From Nymphaea colorata (taxonomy: Eukaryota > Streptophyta > Magnoliopsida > Nymphaeales > Nymphaeaceae): a stretch of 64,000 nt of DNA. The notes under the pieces are model-generated. The model was given only the letters and a program-made list of their open reading frames with translations. It had not been told where the DNA came from and ran no database searches. Position numbers and translations under genes: made by a program. The stretch covers positions 4,805,205 to 4,869,204 of the forward strand of contig NC_045138.2 in assembly GCF_008831285.2 (NCBI RefSeq), in the 5' to 3' direction. Below, one piece after another: positions 12,588 through 26,900 of the stretch. The stretch's first letter is position 1. The number at the start of each line of letters is the position of its first letter.

Positions 12588-15500
12588 CAAAAGCTCCATC
12601 TGCCTGTCCACCTCCCCCATTGTCCAAGTACCTGAGCATGCTTTAAAAATTTTCCTAATCACATGAATGAGACTCAAAAGCATAATTGTATGTACCTTCA
12701 AAATAGGTGACGACGACCTGCACATTTGTGAATTTTGATGACAGCCCACAATTAAAGAAAAAGAGGGAAAATTTAGGCAATGTAAAAATATAATATGCAT
12801 CTCACAAGAAAATACAACATAGATAGTTGCTGCCTAGACATACGCTAGCATACAAGACATGTTACAAAAATGAATTCATATAATACAGAAAAACTATGCC
12901 TTTCACTTGCCCCAGTTGATAATATTATTAAAAGGCTAGAAAAAATGATGTGGTTTACTTGGCCCAATCGGTAAAATCATTACTTTAATACCTTGCAACA
13001 CAAACTGCTAAGTTAGGCAGGACAACAACAAAAAGGAATCTAATTGGAGTCTTGTGTATATGAATTTAGGTAGGCATTGTCTTCCTCAACAACACTCTTT
13101 ACAAGAGTAATGACTGTGTTCATAAGTTACAATATTCAACATTGTGGACATTGTAGCAGAAGAACAACCAAGAACAAAAGGTACCAGTGTGTTTTTCATA
13201 ATGAAATCCCAAGAAACAATAAAGCTCTAAACCATGAAAAGAACAGTATTTCATTTAACAGAAATCTCTCTCCATTTTTGCAACCAAATTGAATACAGGT
13301 ATCTATGTTTCTCTAATAAGACCCAAGGTAAGACTTGAACCATGAAAAATATGGTTATTAGCCCAAACTTTATTGGCAATAAATGTTGCATGCCTCCATT
13401 CACATCAGATAAAATGACAGTCATTACAATGGGGCCTATCAACTACTCTGTACCTGTACAATGTAACCTTGTAAATTGGACATAAATTATTGAATTGAAA
13501 ATATCTACCTACCAGCTAGGTGCTTCATTGCTATCATCTTTCGAGGAATGGGCTATGGTACATCTAGTTCATTTTCATTGATTAACATGCTTACCTTATG
13601 ATTTTCTAAAACCAAATATTGATTAGGTCTGCTGGTGATTCAAACAACCTTGGCCTGATCATCAGATTGGATTTGAACAGCCTGCTTTGGTCAAGAATTT
13701 GAACTTAGCCATATAATAACTTACTGAACTTCCTATCATTGAGAGATGCAAGGTCCTTCCTTGGTACTTTCTGCATCTCTTTGATGCCTGTGGATTCAAC
13801 TGCCTTCTTTTAGACTTGTAATGCCACATGCTTTTAGCTGAAAGGAGAAATGTAGCAGTGAACATTGGACAATATCTAAATTGACAAGTAAAGCTTATTG
13901 ATAGTCGATATGTGGAAGCAAAAAATGTATACAACATGATAATATTATCTTCTGTTTTCAATAATCTGTATGAAAGAAATGTGATCTAAATGCTAAAAGC
14001 ACAAAAGTTCCAACATATTATGCTATGCTGGATAACTTGTTAATCTAGTCAACTGTACTGCTGGCTGAAGAGAAGTGGTCTTACTTCAGAAAAGCTTGTT
14101 GCTGCTAGGTGATCATCAATTGTTGTTGTATGCATAAAAATCAAATCTGGTATTGTTAGCAGACAAATGAAACATGGAAAATAAAGGCAACTTGTTCTAG
14201 GAATCTATAGCATGAGAAGTATTGAGAAAATTGGACTGGGAACCAGCAAAATTTCATATCAACTTGCATGGAAATGGCTCATGAAAATGTTATATAATCC
14301 ACATCCTGGATATAGCCGTGACATTCCTAAGAGGTATGGTGTCTCAAACAAACCATGAAGGCATGAAGTAATTCATATAGTGGCATAGTGAAATTGAATT
14401 GGCATTGGCAACAATATCATGTAAAATTAGTTATTTACACCATTAGCTTCCAACTTCAGTGAACAGCAATATGGTTACAAGTTACAACCCATAAAGTCTT
14501 CATGAATGTCAATTTCTCAAAAACTCACTGCAGGATAACTTGTGCTTGTTAATGCATTTGAGATTGGTGGATATAAATGGTAAGAGCTCTTGCATACTTT
14601 TCTTTCCAAGTTTCCGTGGTTGTCTTATTGCATTTACCTTATATGCCTGCTAAGATAGTTAAATACCTAGACCTGATAATTCTGAAAAATACTATAGGCA
14701 CATTGGTCTATCCACAAGGTTGCGATGTAACAATCTTTCTGTTACTTTGTGTTGCTAAATATGACAAAATTCTTTCTAGGTGATGAATATGATATTAAAC
14801 ATTATGCTGTGTACCATTGATGGCCCGACAACAAAGCTGCTCAATTATAATTATGAGTATCATTGGAAGACACTGAGATTTTTCTGCTAATACAGAAAAA
14901 CTTTGGCAAGCATATCAAGCTATCATGTTGGATTCCCATTGCTTCCTTCCATGAGAGAGGAAAGAAATCCACAAAAAATCTTTATGGGCTGCATTAAGCA
15001 ATAGTTATGCATTTGACTTTTCAACTGCATTGCCATGGTTAATTTTTTACCTTAAGTCAAGAATAAATTTGGAGAAATACACCAAATATTTGGCACTAAA
15101 ATTCATGGTTCTGCATGAAAATAGATTATGCCTGAAAGCACATTTATAAATATCAAAGAAGATTTATGAGAATAAAGTTAAACAATTTTTTGGAAGCAAA
15201 AAAGTAAAAAATCTCAGGTTCTGAAATCTCACTTAAAATGGCGACACAAAAGCTCTCAATTAATTCTTTTTTCAGATAAAAAAGCAATCCCAACTTCCGT
15301 TTCCAGAAAAAATGGTGTCCAAGGGCTCATTAATTTTTTTTTTCTTTTTTCGTATGAATTCTTCATTTAAATTGGACATGGACCTGATCTGAGTCGAAGT
15401 TAGGTCCATATTGTCATCGAGTTGGTCATCGGAAACCATCTTAGGAGACATGACAAGCAGATATCTTCCACCAAATCAAAGAAATGGAGAGCCGTAAAAA

Positions 15501-16210
15501 TTTTTGACAGGGGAAGAAAGAATTGCTGCAGAAGAAGATACTTGAACACAATCAACCTAGCATGCCATCTCGGTCTATGCATTCATTTCTATCACAAAAC
15601 CTCACTGGAATTCGTGAAGATAAAGATACAACAAGCTCCAGCTTCAACTTGTATGAATGATCAAACGGCCTATAGGCAGCCATATTCAGCCAGTGGTGAA
15701 GGAAGGAACTTTAGAAGTGATACGAGTGAGGAACGAGAACAAACTGAGGAAATGGTCTTCCGTAAAATCGATCATCCACACAATGTTTTAATATTAACAA
15801 TTCATAACGGTGGCGACGTGGATGGAGCTCCTGTCAGGGCGACTGAGGTAAGCAGACCAGAATCGGGAATCGGTTCCTCCTTTCAAGGGGCAAATAACGG
15901 CCGCTCACTCAACAACAAAAGCACAAGGAGAACGGAAACCCTTGATCGCCCTGCTCCGAAAGACCCCAAGGGGAATGGAGTACCACGAAAACGAAACAGC
16001 CGGATGGAGAGGTAGACGAGAACGATTACCATTGTCGTCACCAGATGAACTTCCGCCCCTGGAGCTTCACTATTTCCGGTGATTTGGGAACTAACTAAAG
16101 TTTCTTCTGCGAAACGGAGAAATGGGAATTCTCCGACGACGGAGATTTGGGGAACCATAAAAAAAAAATGGGAACGCGCGAAAAGGAGAAGGGGTTTTCT
16201 CTAACGCAAC
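12588..16210 (-). other. Possible minus-strand split transcription unit (lncRNA, small gene or pseudogene)
   Basis: Several minus-strand segments have good splice borders. 14146-14085 (ends before GTAAGA) has an open frame with LIFMHTTTIDDHLAATSFSE. It joins in phase to 13837-13735 (after TTTCTCCTTTCAG, before GTAAGT), where the frame ends LKACGITSLKEGS-stop at 13796. Further candidates are 12631-12588 (after CATGCTCAG, before GTAAGTA) and a segment ending at GTAGGTAG near 13513. At the upstream end, 16158-15800 resembles a plant first exon or 5' UTR, GC-richer than its surroundings. I recognise no protein family and could not build a complete frame. The long open frame on the opposite strand (15422-16015, 197 codons) is more likely a shadow of that region. 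Confidence 0.3.
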
Positions 16211-16729
16211 CGTGTGCCGCGTCATACATATCGCCTTGGGTTCCCGGTTGAAAATTTGTTAACTATGTATTTAATATTTAATAAAAAAAAACATCCCTTT
16301 ATTTATATTTATATATATATATATATATATAAATATATAAAAGATTACTAGTAATAAGTTGGCTGCTGGATATTGCTAAGATGATAAATTAATGTTTAAC
16401 TGTCACTAGAAATAGTATGCTACAAGAGCATTAACAATGGTTTATTGTGTCGATGTATTTTTAACAATAGTTTATGATGCTTTTACTAACAGACTTTAAA
16501 AGTTTAACCATAGACGTTGCCAGCTAAATTATTTCAAATTTTTCATAAAAAAGATTTGCTGTTTTAATGCAACAATTTCAAAAAAGCATTTTTGCTCATG
16601 TTTACATTCATTCATTTAAAACCCTTCTCACGAAAGTAATTCTTTTCAAGATCATGACATATCGTTTTTAGTTTTCTGAACATCCAAGAAAGACACATTG
16701 AATCAGTTTGTTTGAACCATAATCACAAA

Positions 16730-17150
16730 AAAATATGTTTTTTTAACACAAAAAAGTGCAATAAATTAAATTAAATTGCCATTTAAAACTAAAAAAATGT
16801 GTTTTTTTGAAAAAAAGTTAAAAATGAAAAAAACACGGTTTTAATGTGTTTTTAACGTGATTCCTCTCTTTTTTTCACTTCGTCATTTTTGCATTTTTTT
16901 AATGCCAAACAGTTTTTTTTATTTTTTATTTTTTATTTGTTGAAAATCTACTTATCTTTTGATGTTTGTGGTATTAGTTTCTCACTTATTTTATTTTTCA
17001 TCAATTTTTAGTTTTTTTAATTTTTAAAAGGTTACCATATTTTTCCTATATTTATTTCATTTTTTTAAGTTCGTCGTATTATACTCGAGAAAATCCTCGC
17101 CATTTAAAACTACGAAATGTTGTTTGTGACTATGGGTGTTGAACATACTT
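16730..17150. repeat. Dispersed T-rich repeat, copy 2
   Basis: Collinear with 8640-8990: TATGTTTTTTTAACA, T-rich body, ACTCGAGAAAATCCTCGCCA and TTGTTTGTGACTATG. Type unknown. Confidence 0.6.
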
Positions 17151-17524
17151 ATAAATGATACAATACATGTCTTTCTTGTGATTTTAGTCTGATTATTTGA
17201 TTTTTGCTTTGTATAAGAAAAATTACCACATTTACATCAGGTTAGGGTGAAAACCAGACATTTAGGACCATTTGGGGTGAATCTAGTGAAAACCAGATCT
17301 CAAGCCAAATAAAGACCCATATGTTGGCCAAAGAGATCCATTGACCTGTTCAATATATATGGTTCCACGACCCAATTAACCTAGTTATATGAATTCGACT
17401 TGATTAAACTTAAGTAAACTTGTTTAATCTGTGTGTGTGTGTGTTTTTTTTTTTTTTGTAATTTTCAAACTCAAAATGGAAGAGAGGGATTAGGTTAAAT
17501 AGGGATTTTGGTAAATGAACTTAA

Positions 17525-17659
17525 ATGAGTCGAGCTTGAGCCGTGACTCGGTCTATCAAGCCAACCTCGAGTTGACCTTGTACAGCTTGACTTGAGCTCA
17601 AGCCGAGCAAGGTCTGGTCGAGTCTAGTTTGAGCTAGACTTGGTTCATGTACAACTCTA
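17525..17659. mobile_element. hAT-like TCGAG element, degenerate right-end fragment
   Basis: About 135 bp of diverged GAGTCGAGCTTGAGCC-type sequence ending TTCATGTACAACTCTA, comparable with the GTGCAGCCCTA terminus of the 7.9-kb copy. No left end or duplication seen. Confidence 0.45.
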
Positions 17660-18152
17660 CGGCTAATTCTTTTGATTCCAAACACAAAGTGTTTAGTGGC
17701 TTTTGAGAAAGTCACGGATGTCGACTTTATTATGGGATTTGACAAATTTCGAAACTCTAAAATGCACACTATAAAAGCCCCACAGTCACCCATGTTTTAC
17801 TGTTTATGTCTCTTAAATTTCATTTTACCTGTTTATGTTCCTTAAATTTCATTTTACCCCTCTGCTTCTCGAGTTGTGCTCTCCTTTTCATCATGATTCA
17901 ACCTCTGATGCATGTAGGTAGATGGGTTTTAGCTTCAGATTCGAGTATTGTTTTAGGGCCGGCAAATTTATTTATTTTTCATTTTTTGTGCTAAATTTAT
18001 GGGCAAATTTCTCTTGGTAATTAGATTAGTGGAACATGTTATATCCGTGTCCAAGAAAATACTTTAATTGCTCGTCAGATGACTTTTAACTTATTAGAGG
18101 CTAACTTACATGAGTTTTGGTACGTGTAGACACAGGTATGGTGGTAGGAAGT

Positions 18153-18184
<32 letters not shown>

Positions 18185-18371
18185 CGTTTTGGTTGTACGT
18201 AGATGGATGGTTGATAGAAAGTTAAGAAGAAAAAATTATTAATTAATGTTAAAAAACTAAAATGTCATGTTGCATTTTTCTACTTGATTTTTGGTAAGTT
18301 ATCCGTGTTGAAAGGATCAACAGTCAGATTGCTCATGGATCTCATATCTAAAGGTGTCATACTTACCAATT

Positions 18372-18654
<283 letters not shown>

Positions 18655-18857
18655 CCATTTATTGAAGGTTTTTGCCTTTTTGACAACCTCAAACCAGCCT
18701 CGTCCATGACCACCCTCTCTCTCTTTGATGCTATGAAGGTGGTCGATCGGGCCATAATATATAATCTGCTTCCCTTAACCCTTAATTAAGTACTTGGGGT
18801 ATTCTTATTTTTCTGGGTTAGAAGGTATTGTGTATGGTTAGTTCCCTTGTCTCCATA

Positions 18858-18965
18858 GCTGAACATGGTATCAATGCTTGGTTTTCCAAATCACTGTCTT
18901 TGCCTGGTAGAGTTATATTAGTAAATTATGTTTAATGGAGTGAATTTAGGCAGACAGAAACAGTT
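18858..18965 (+). mobile_element. Possible LINE reverse-transcriptase remnant
   Basis: A + strand frame reads AWFSKSLSLPGRVILVNYV and then hits a stop. It resembles the LS-x-AGR-V-x-LI-x-SVL segment near the end of plant LINE reverse transcriptase. Nothing else of a LINE is recognisable around it. Confidence 0.25.
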
Positions 18966-20912
18966 GACTTTGTTGCTTTGAAGGAAGATAGTGTTAGCTA
19001 TGCTTTGGTTAAAAATTTGAAACTCTCCTGCAACTTTTTGCTATATATATATATTTATAATGTGGATCGAGGATATTGGTTTGAAACTGCCCCAATAATG
19101 AAGATTTGACATGGATGTTCTAAGATGAGTGCAGTGTTAGGAATGAGGTTCTCTCACACTCTCTTAATGCATCAAGAGAATAGAAATTACAAGAAGAAAA
19201 AAAAAATACAAAAGATTTATGTGGTTTGGAGACAATGCTCTCATGTCAATCCTCCAAGCGCCTATTTACTTCCATACAAAATCTGGGTGGGGGTAGACTG
19301 CCCTTAAGAGGAAGTTTTCAGTCGAAGCCAGTTGTCGACTATATGTCATTAAGCAAGGTAGCCGACCATCGCGCTGCTCGATGATGAGCTTTCACTTGCT
19401 CGACCCCGCGTGACTTTAAGTGGATATAGACGTAGCATATGTGTCCACGGGAGAAATTGCCCCTAACCCACGTGCACTCCTGTGTACATCCAAACACTAC
19501 ACATAGGAAACTTTACCGATTCTTCAATGACGAACTTATACGTTTTAAAGGGACTGATGACCATGATGCCCTTATATACATTGTATTTGTACCACCGCGT
19601 TGCACATTCTAAGTGCATCGCTTTCCACTTGACTCAGTGTCTCATTGGATCCCACATGCTTCATGAGCAATGCCCAGCCAAGCAACAACTTATACTACCG
19701 GTATGTTTATGGCTGCCACATAGAATAGTTTTCACGATCATAAGTGACATCTGCAGATATTTGAAAAGCCTATCAAGTATAGATCAAGATCCACACTCCA
19801 ACATGCAGAAGGCTCTTGAGGTGTTTGGAAGTATCAAGAGGATGCTGTGGATCCACTGAAGGGGATCAAATTGGAGTTCTTTGCAAAAGGAAGTATCCAA
19901 GTTTAGTGTTGCTAACTTGATATGGTCCTTTAGACATGTCAGGGCATCGATTATCATGAGACCCAGTGCTTGGCTATAAGCTTTGGGTAATTCAAAGAGA
20001 AAAACAAAGGTACAATCTTAGCTACAAATTGTCGTTTCTGCAAGAGAAATGAAGAGACTAATCCATGTTTGTAACTTGCTATGTGATGAAAATGGTGTGG
20101 AAGAGGAAATGCTCATGTTTTCCATGTAAGGTGGATTCATCAGAATGCCATGTAAAAAACTTTTAGGGAGTGTTTGATAGTCTCATATTAGAGATTCATA
20201 GGATTTGAGAACCGTGAATTTAAAATCAAACCTGTGTCTCCCTTCCGATTTTGAACCGATCTTTTCTCAATGCAAAGAAATAAAATAAGGATTTTAATTG
20301 TACATCTTAGGTCCAACCCAAGATCTTTACTTCAATGAACCATGGATTTTATTATGGATCTTTTGCTACATCGGCAAAAGCATGCCATGTCATATCCACA
20401 TCAGATAGATTTCAAGTTCGGAGTAATCAAATGCCCCTTAGAGCTTGAAATAATCATTAAACTGCTCTTCCATGGTGCTGATATACTAGCTCATTGATGA
20501 AGTAAATAGCATATGTAAGCGTGTAATTGAAGGTCTCCTACTATGTTTTCGACATAAGTTGTCTGGAGCTGCCAAACTCCCAAAAGAAGAAAAAGAAATC
20601 TAATCTGCAGAGGCTTATCAGTGAAACTTCTGTTTTATTGAATAAAAAACTGTTCGATCGTCTTCATATTCGATTAAGTGGTATGTTTTGAGAACCCCAA
20701 TAAATTGTGTGGTTTTTCTATACCTTCCTCTGCCTTGGTAAGATAGAAGTATAGGACCAGCCGAACGTGCTCACTGGACCTAGATGACCCGCTGAGCCTG
20801 ACGGCCCTCTCTGCTCCAAACGAGAGGCAGAGGCTCCCCAAATTTCCATGACCATTGATTCAAGAAGAGTTCAACCACAGGCCATCGCCGTCGATAAGAG
20901 CTCCGAAGGATT
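18966..20912. other. Intergenic, upstream of the HDA14-like gene
   Basis: Contains a + strand open frame at 19482-19859 whose last third (SSIDQDPHSNMQKALEVFGS) looks protein-like, but no family is recognised and later sequence is broken. 19310-19470 is GC-richer than its surroundings and may be a TE fragment. The promoter of the HDA14-like gene should lie near the end; no clear TATA box was found. Confidence 0.4.
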
Positions 20913-23900
20913 ATGGCCCGTGCTGCGTCTCTTCTCTGCACTGGTGCGGCCTCTGTAACTTCTTCCAGCAACCATACCCGTCCTCTTCAGTCGAGTTTGG
21001 CTGGTGGGTGCTCATTCTTTCCCACTCTTTTTGGCTGTTTTGCTGTTGCTTTTGTTCGTCTTGTTCTGATGTTTGATCACAGATTTTCTTTTTCATTTTT
21101 TAGTTACTTAAATGTAATTGAGAAGAATGTCTTTCAACGCTTTTGTTAGTGAGGACATATATATGGTGTTTCTTTTTGCTCGCAGACACTCGGTGATTGA
21201 TTTTTAGAATGGGGGCAGCTCTTCGGTTTGAATCGAATATTGTACTGTGTGTAATGAAGTGTGGCCTTATTGAACACAATATTTATTTTTTGATTTATAT
21301 TCGACTCGTCTAGTTTCCGTTATGGATTCCATTCTCAAATAAAAGTAGGGGAAACTGTATTGAACTAGAAAAGTTCTGTCAGTGAGGATATAAACGTGTT
21401 TCTCTAACTCCTAGATTTTGGGTTCATCGAACTCTTTAATTGGCACACTGAGTCTATTGATCTTTTGGACAAAATCTTGATAATTTAATTTCTAGTCAAA
21501 TTAGGAAAATTGCGTGAATTCTATTGTTCGAATGGACTAGAGGTAGCTGTAACGAATTAAGTTCAAAGCAATGCATCTCTTTGTACGTCAGTGTTAAATA
21601 GATTCTACAGTTTACCATTTCTTTGCAGTTAAATTTCAAAGGTGTCTGATCTGTTCCCTTATATCTTGAAGTACAAGGTGTGCTTTGTATTTTTCAGGTA
21701 TGCTTGTATACAACACCATTGATGCACAAAGTTATTACCATGTCTGCCTAACTACTTTTCTAAAACTTGATGTACTTGACACTTCATACCTGTGTTAAGG
21801 CATCCCTCCTGACATGGGAGCAGACTCTGTTGACTCTTGAATCGTCTCCTTCACTTGTTCCAAACATAGTGTAACTTGCAAGTGGGTAGTTTGTTGCATG
21901 TTTACTTTCAAAGCATCTCAAACATGCAAGTTCTGCAACTTATTTTATTTTCATGACCTTTTATTTACTAGTGCATGTGCATCTCAAACAATTAAAATTC
22001 AATTTCATAATTTTTATGTTCTACAGGGAATATGTTTTCAATCTTTGATCAACAAGGAGTCCATGCACTGCTATGGAGAGATTCAGTTATTAAGGAAGTG
22101 CTTTTCTGCCATCCCATCTTGAAAACAAAGCATCAATCGTGTATTCAGTGGTCTTCTATTTCATGTTTTAGTGGTGAGAAAAAGGATTCATCTCTTTGTC
22201 CCAATATCCAGCAAATGAATGCACGGATTCTTTATTGTGCAGCCCCAGCTATGGGGCATAACCAGGTAACTTTCTTTGCAATACAGGATAATCTTTATCC
22301 AATTTTGACACAGTTTGGAGCCAACGTTTGCTTCACATCCTCATTGTGATACTATACTGTATGTAGATTCCAGTAAAAGATTGTATTAAATGGTAAATAT
22401 GGCGATAAACTGCGATTTTGGGCATAAAATATATATGATCTTGTAGTGATAAAATATTTTGGATTGATTAGTCCTAGATATTGACTTTTCTAATTTATCA
22501 ATTGTCACATAGAGCTTCTTATGGATTAGCTTTATTGTTGTATTGGTGGCATCCTTTATAGTTGAGGAAAAAGGAAAATCGAGGTTGATTTCATGCATGA
22601 AAGGAAAGGTATTCGTTGTTATTCATTTTTCTTTTCACACAAGAGTTTATTTTATCTTCCAAAATAAAATATTGTTTTTTTTTTCATATGCATGTTCAGT
22701 TGTTTAAGAAGTAAAACATAGACATTGAACTTTCTTTTTCTAGGCTTAGCTAAAGGGTCTCTAGTTTATAGTTTTGGTTATTTGTATAATGACCGTCATT
22801 TAGCGACAGCCCAGATTGCATCTGGTGCACACCTGAATCAGGTGTGCACCTGGCACAGTTGTGGCAGTTTATTTGTGGGACCCATGTAACATATAAATTA
22901 ACATGATAATCTGAGAGATTGAGTTCCACCATTAAGTGAGGATTGAAGAATAAAGGAAGTAAATGGGATATGAAGTTGGTATTCTGTTGCTTACATATGC
23001 CCTCCTAATGGTGCATGCATGATCAGACACGTGGTCCACTGCAAATTTGACTCTTTCTTGCAAAGCCATGAAGCATTGTAATGAAACAAAGACATGCAAT
23101 CTATTGGAGCTTGGAATGACCTTTACACATAATTTCTCTAGAGGGAGTGTTTTCTTACATTGTCCTTGACATAGGTGTGCACTGCCAGTCTTTGTTGGTT
23201 GAGAGTTTTCCAGCTTACTATATCTAAAAATAACATTGAATATGTAGGATTTCAAGATGAAAGTTTTTTTATTTGAAATTTTGCAGGCATACACTTGGCT
23301 GATGCATTTGGTCGTTCAATAATGATAATGTTATTAACATGAAGAAAGATAAGCACATGTGTATGGTGTATTTTTAGTCTGCCATATGTTCTTGTGTGAT
23401 GAGATATAGCTAAGATTTTTTTTGAAATATTGGTCAAATGGTTTATCTAGCTTATAAATAGCTTGTTCTGTACCGTTTGAATGTGCATGAGCAGCATTAT
23501 TAGATATTTTTTCCTAGTCAAGAAAATGACTGGCTTTATGAAATTTTTTAAAACGTTGATTCTAGTGCTAAGGCAATTTCTGGCTGGATTGTTTTTCCAA
23601 TGTATTTTGTTTGGTAGATACTCGAGTTATCTTCCCGAGAATAATAAAAGCCAAAATTGGCTATATTTGTAAAGTGTTGGTGGCATGTGGCAGCAGAGTT
23701 CTTATGGTTTGTCTGCCATCCAAAAGAATCATGTAAAGTTGCAATGATTTCAATGAGTTACCAAATTCAGATAGACAGGCCGGATAAACCACTTTTTGTC
23801 TCACAAAGACACATTTTTGCTTACTTTTGATTCTCTAGAAGCATATAGATATGCTGGTTGACCTGGTCTTTGTATCACCTTGTTTGTGTCCTTATTGAAT

Positions 23901-26900
23901 AATGCAAACCTTTTTATCCCCTTGTCTTGAAATTCTGTTCAACCGTGTAGCTAATTGCAGGAATCACATCCAGAATGTAATGCAAGAGTGCCAGCCATCA
24001 TGGAGGCACTTGAGAAGTTGGAGCTTTCACCGAAGGTGAGCTTCCAGGCTGCTTCCCTTATGTCCATGTACTGGCATAATGATAAGTCTTGCATATTTAG
24101 CATTGACGTCTGATGCACAACAGCTTTTGGTTATTTTTACATGGTTAGTATCGATCTTCTGACGTGGTAGAGATTCAAGATTGGAGGCCAGCTTCTTTGG
24201 ATAATATTGCCAATGTTCATTCAAAAGCCTATGTGAACGGTCTAGAGAAGGTATATTATTCCTTCCCCAGTTTATGCTATGCCATTCTAGTGGCTTTCAT
24301 GCTATATTAGAAAACTGCATTTTCCCATTCTCACGTAGACATTATGATATTGATGTAAAGTCCATTGTTTATGGAATTATCACAAAGGCGTTGTAAATGC
24401 TGTTGAATATGTTTTTGTCCCAGGGTGCATAACTTGTCAACAGACAATTTTCATATAAAATGTATATGATGATGGAATAATTGCCATTACAATGGCTTTG
24501 AAACCCTTCAATAGAACACCAAGGTTACATGCATCTGCTGTGACAGTTAGTAATGATTTCTACTCTAGAATAGAGTATGTAATTGAAGGCTTGATGGTTT
24601 CCCAAAGTGAAACACATAATTCTATATATGCACAGTTGTGGTATCTATTTGTAATCCGTGATCCTACTCAAAGACAACCTGAGTAGAAATTAGTGCATCC
24701 AAGTCATATGACTAGATGTGTGCCTGTTGGAGATTTCCACTTCTAAATGTACTAAAATAATTATGAACCACTGTCACAAATATTCGCCACTCTTCTGAAA
24801 ATAAGTGTTAAAAAAAAATTCAAGGAAAATAAATACCAAAGAAGTGAATAAATTGCGATATTTTTAAAAAATTGACACAAAAGTATCACATTTTGTCAAT
24901 TTTCTTCAAAATGGTATTTTTTAATATATTTTAAAAATTTTATCACATGAAAATCTCTCCAATGAAAACCTTCTATGAAAACGTTATGACCTATAATTGC
25001 TTTATTGTTCTCCATCTCTCCAATGTTTTGTTACTTACAAAAGCCAAAAGGTACTTGATTTTATTGCATTCCTGGCCTTGCATTTGTGTCAGTCTTGTTG
25101 GCATTCATATCACGTGGCGACCTGTAGAAAAAAGTCATGGTACTTTATGAATAACTCTGCAAATGACCTTGTAAAAGGGATGAACAGTGTCACAATATGA
25201 CTTTTAGACATGCAAAATCAATGATATTGTATTGTTCACCTTCTTGCTAATGCCTGTCAACACAAGGATGATATGTTTTGTGTGAGGAAAGAATTTAAGT
25301 GAATGGTTTATGATATTCATTAATGTGTATGGTCTTCATTTATTTTAAGCGTAACCTAGAAATGATATTATGCAATTCTTCTTTCAGCCCACTTACCACT
25401 TTAAAGTGGGTTTTACAGGTTGTGCATAGAGCTTCTCGGGAAGGTCTAATCGTTATTGATGGATCTGGACCAACTTACGCAACTGCAACTGTAAGCCATA
25501 TTTGAGTATTTGGTTGATTATGACGTCTAAGTAGATAAGACGGGGCCGTCAGTTCATGTATCACTCAGTTACAGCACCTTATCTGAACATATGCATGAAA
25601 TTATGCCTTATGGGTCTGAAGCTCACGTTATATTCTAAGCTAGTTAGCTGTTTGTGTCATATGGATATTTCTGTTTCTTGAATATATACTTTTTGTTGCA
25701 AATTTTCTTGCATATACAAATTTCGTGCAGTTGTGATATGTATTGACATTTTAACCTGATAATGCAGACTTTTCAGGAATCACTTCTTGCAGCTGGTGCA
25801 GGAATTTCTCTGGTTGATTCTGTGGTAGGATATTTTAGAGGTTCTTTAACTACTCATAATCTCTAGTTAGCAAATTTGTGGATAAAAAACTAAGTCTTTA
25901 CCAGGAATATGTTTACTTGAAGTTTGAAAGAGGGAACTCATAAAACTTGCTTTATTTTCTTTTCAATGGGAACCATTAAATCAAGGCTGAAAGTTGGTCT
26001 AACAAGTTAGTTTTATATGATAGGTGGCAGCATCAAAACTTGGGCAAAGGCCACCTATGGGATTTTCAATAGTAAGGCCTCCAGGACATCATGCTATTCC
26101 AAGAGGCCCAATGGGATTCTGTGTCTTTGGAAATATTGCTGTTGCAGCTCGCCATGCACAACAAGCACATGGCTTAAAAAGAGTGCTTATAATTGACTTT
26201 GATGTTCACCATGGAAATGGAACAAGTGATATATTCTATGATGATCCAGATGTCCTTTTTATTTCCACTCATCAGGTAGGCCTCTGGCCAAATCATCTCT
26301 TTAGGTCTTTGTTTCCTGCTGCCATTATTCAATTGAATTCCCTTCCACCATGCTGCAGTGTAAAGCAAGTGCTTAGTCACTTTATTTTCCAATCTGGATG
26401 TGTCAAATCTATGCATACTATACTCGCTATGCTGTTTCCTCTTTCTTATTGAGAGTAACAGTTGATACCAAATTGAACATCACCCTGACCTATCTTAGGT
26501 TTCAGGGCTGCATGCACAGGGACCTTATAATGGAGAACTGATATTCTATTATGCAGTTCAGCCTTTAAGTATTGGGATTTGAGAAACTGATTGATTGTTA
26601 CTTCTGGAGAAGGGTAGTTTTTTATTCAAATTGATTCAGTCTTTGTGATCCAAACTCACTAACTCAGGCTTTAATGGTTTTGGGATGGACCTGTCTTATG
26701 CATGAAATTTATCGTATGTTTTCTGTGATTGTAGTTAGTTGTATGAGTTTAATTTGTTCATTGAATAAATATTGAATAAATTAGTTTAACATGTACATGG
26801 ATAGGATGGAAGCTACCCTGGTACTGGTAAAATGGAGGAGATTGGTCATGGAAGTGGTGAAGGAACAACATTAAATCTACCTATTCCAGGAGGATCTGGT

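Noticed and set aside
15422-16015. 197-codon open frame on the + strand
   Set aside because: Low-complexity basic and acidic composition, no family, and it lies opposite sequence that looks like the first exon of a minus-strand unit; most likely a shadow frame.
19482-19859. 125-codon open frame considered as an upstream exon of the HDA14-like gene
   Set aside because: It ends in a stop well before exon 1, matches no part of HDA14 and shows no splice link; left as unexplained intergenic sequence.
23960-24250. A CRISPR-like or operon reading of the short exons
   Set aside because: These are small exons 3 and 4 of the HDA14-like gene with clean GT-AG borders; the window is eukaryotic.
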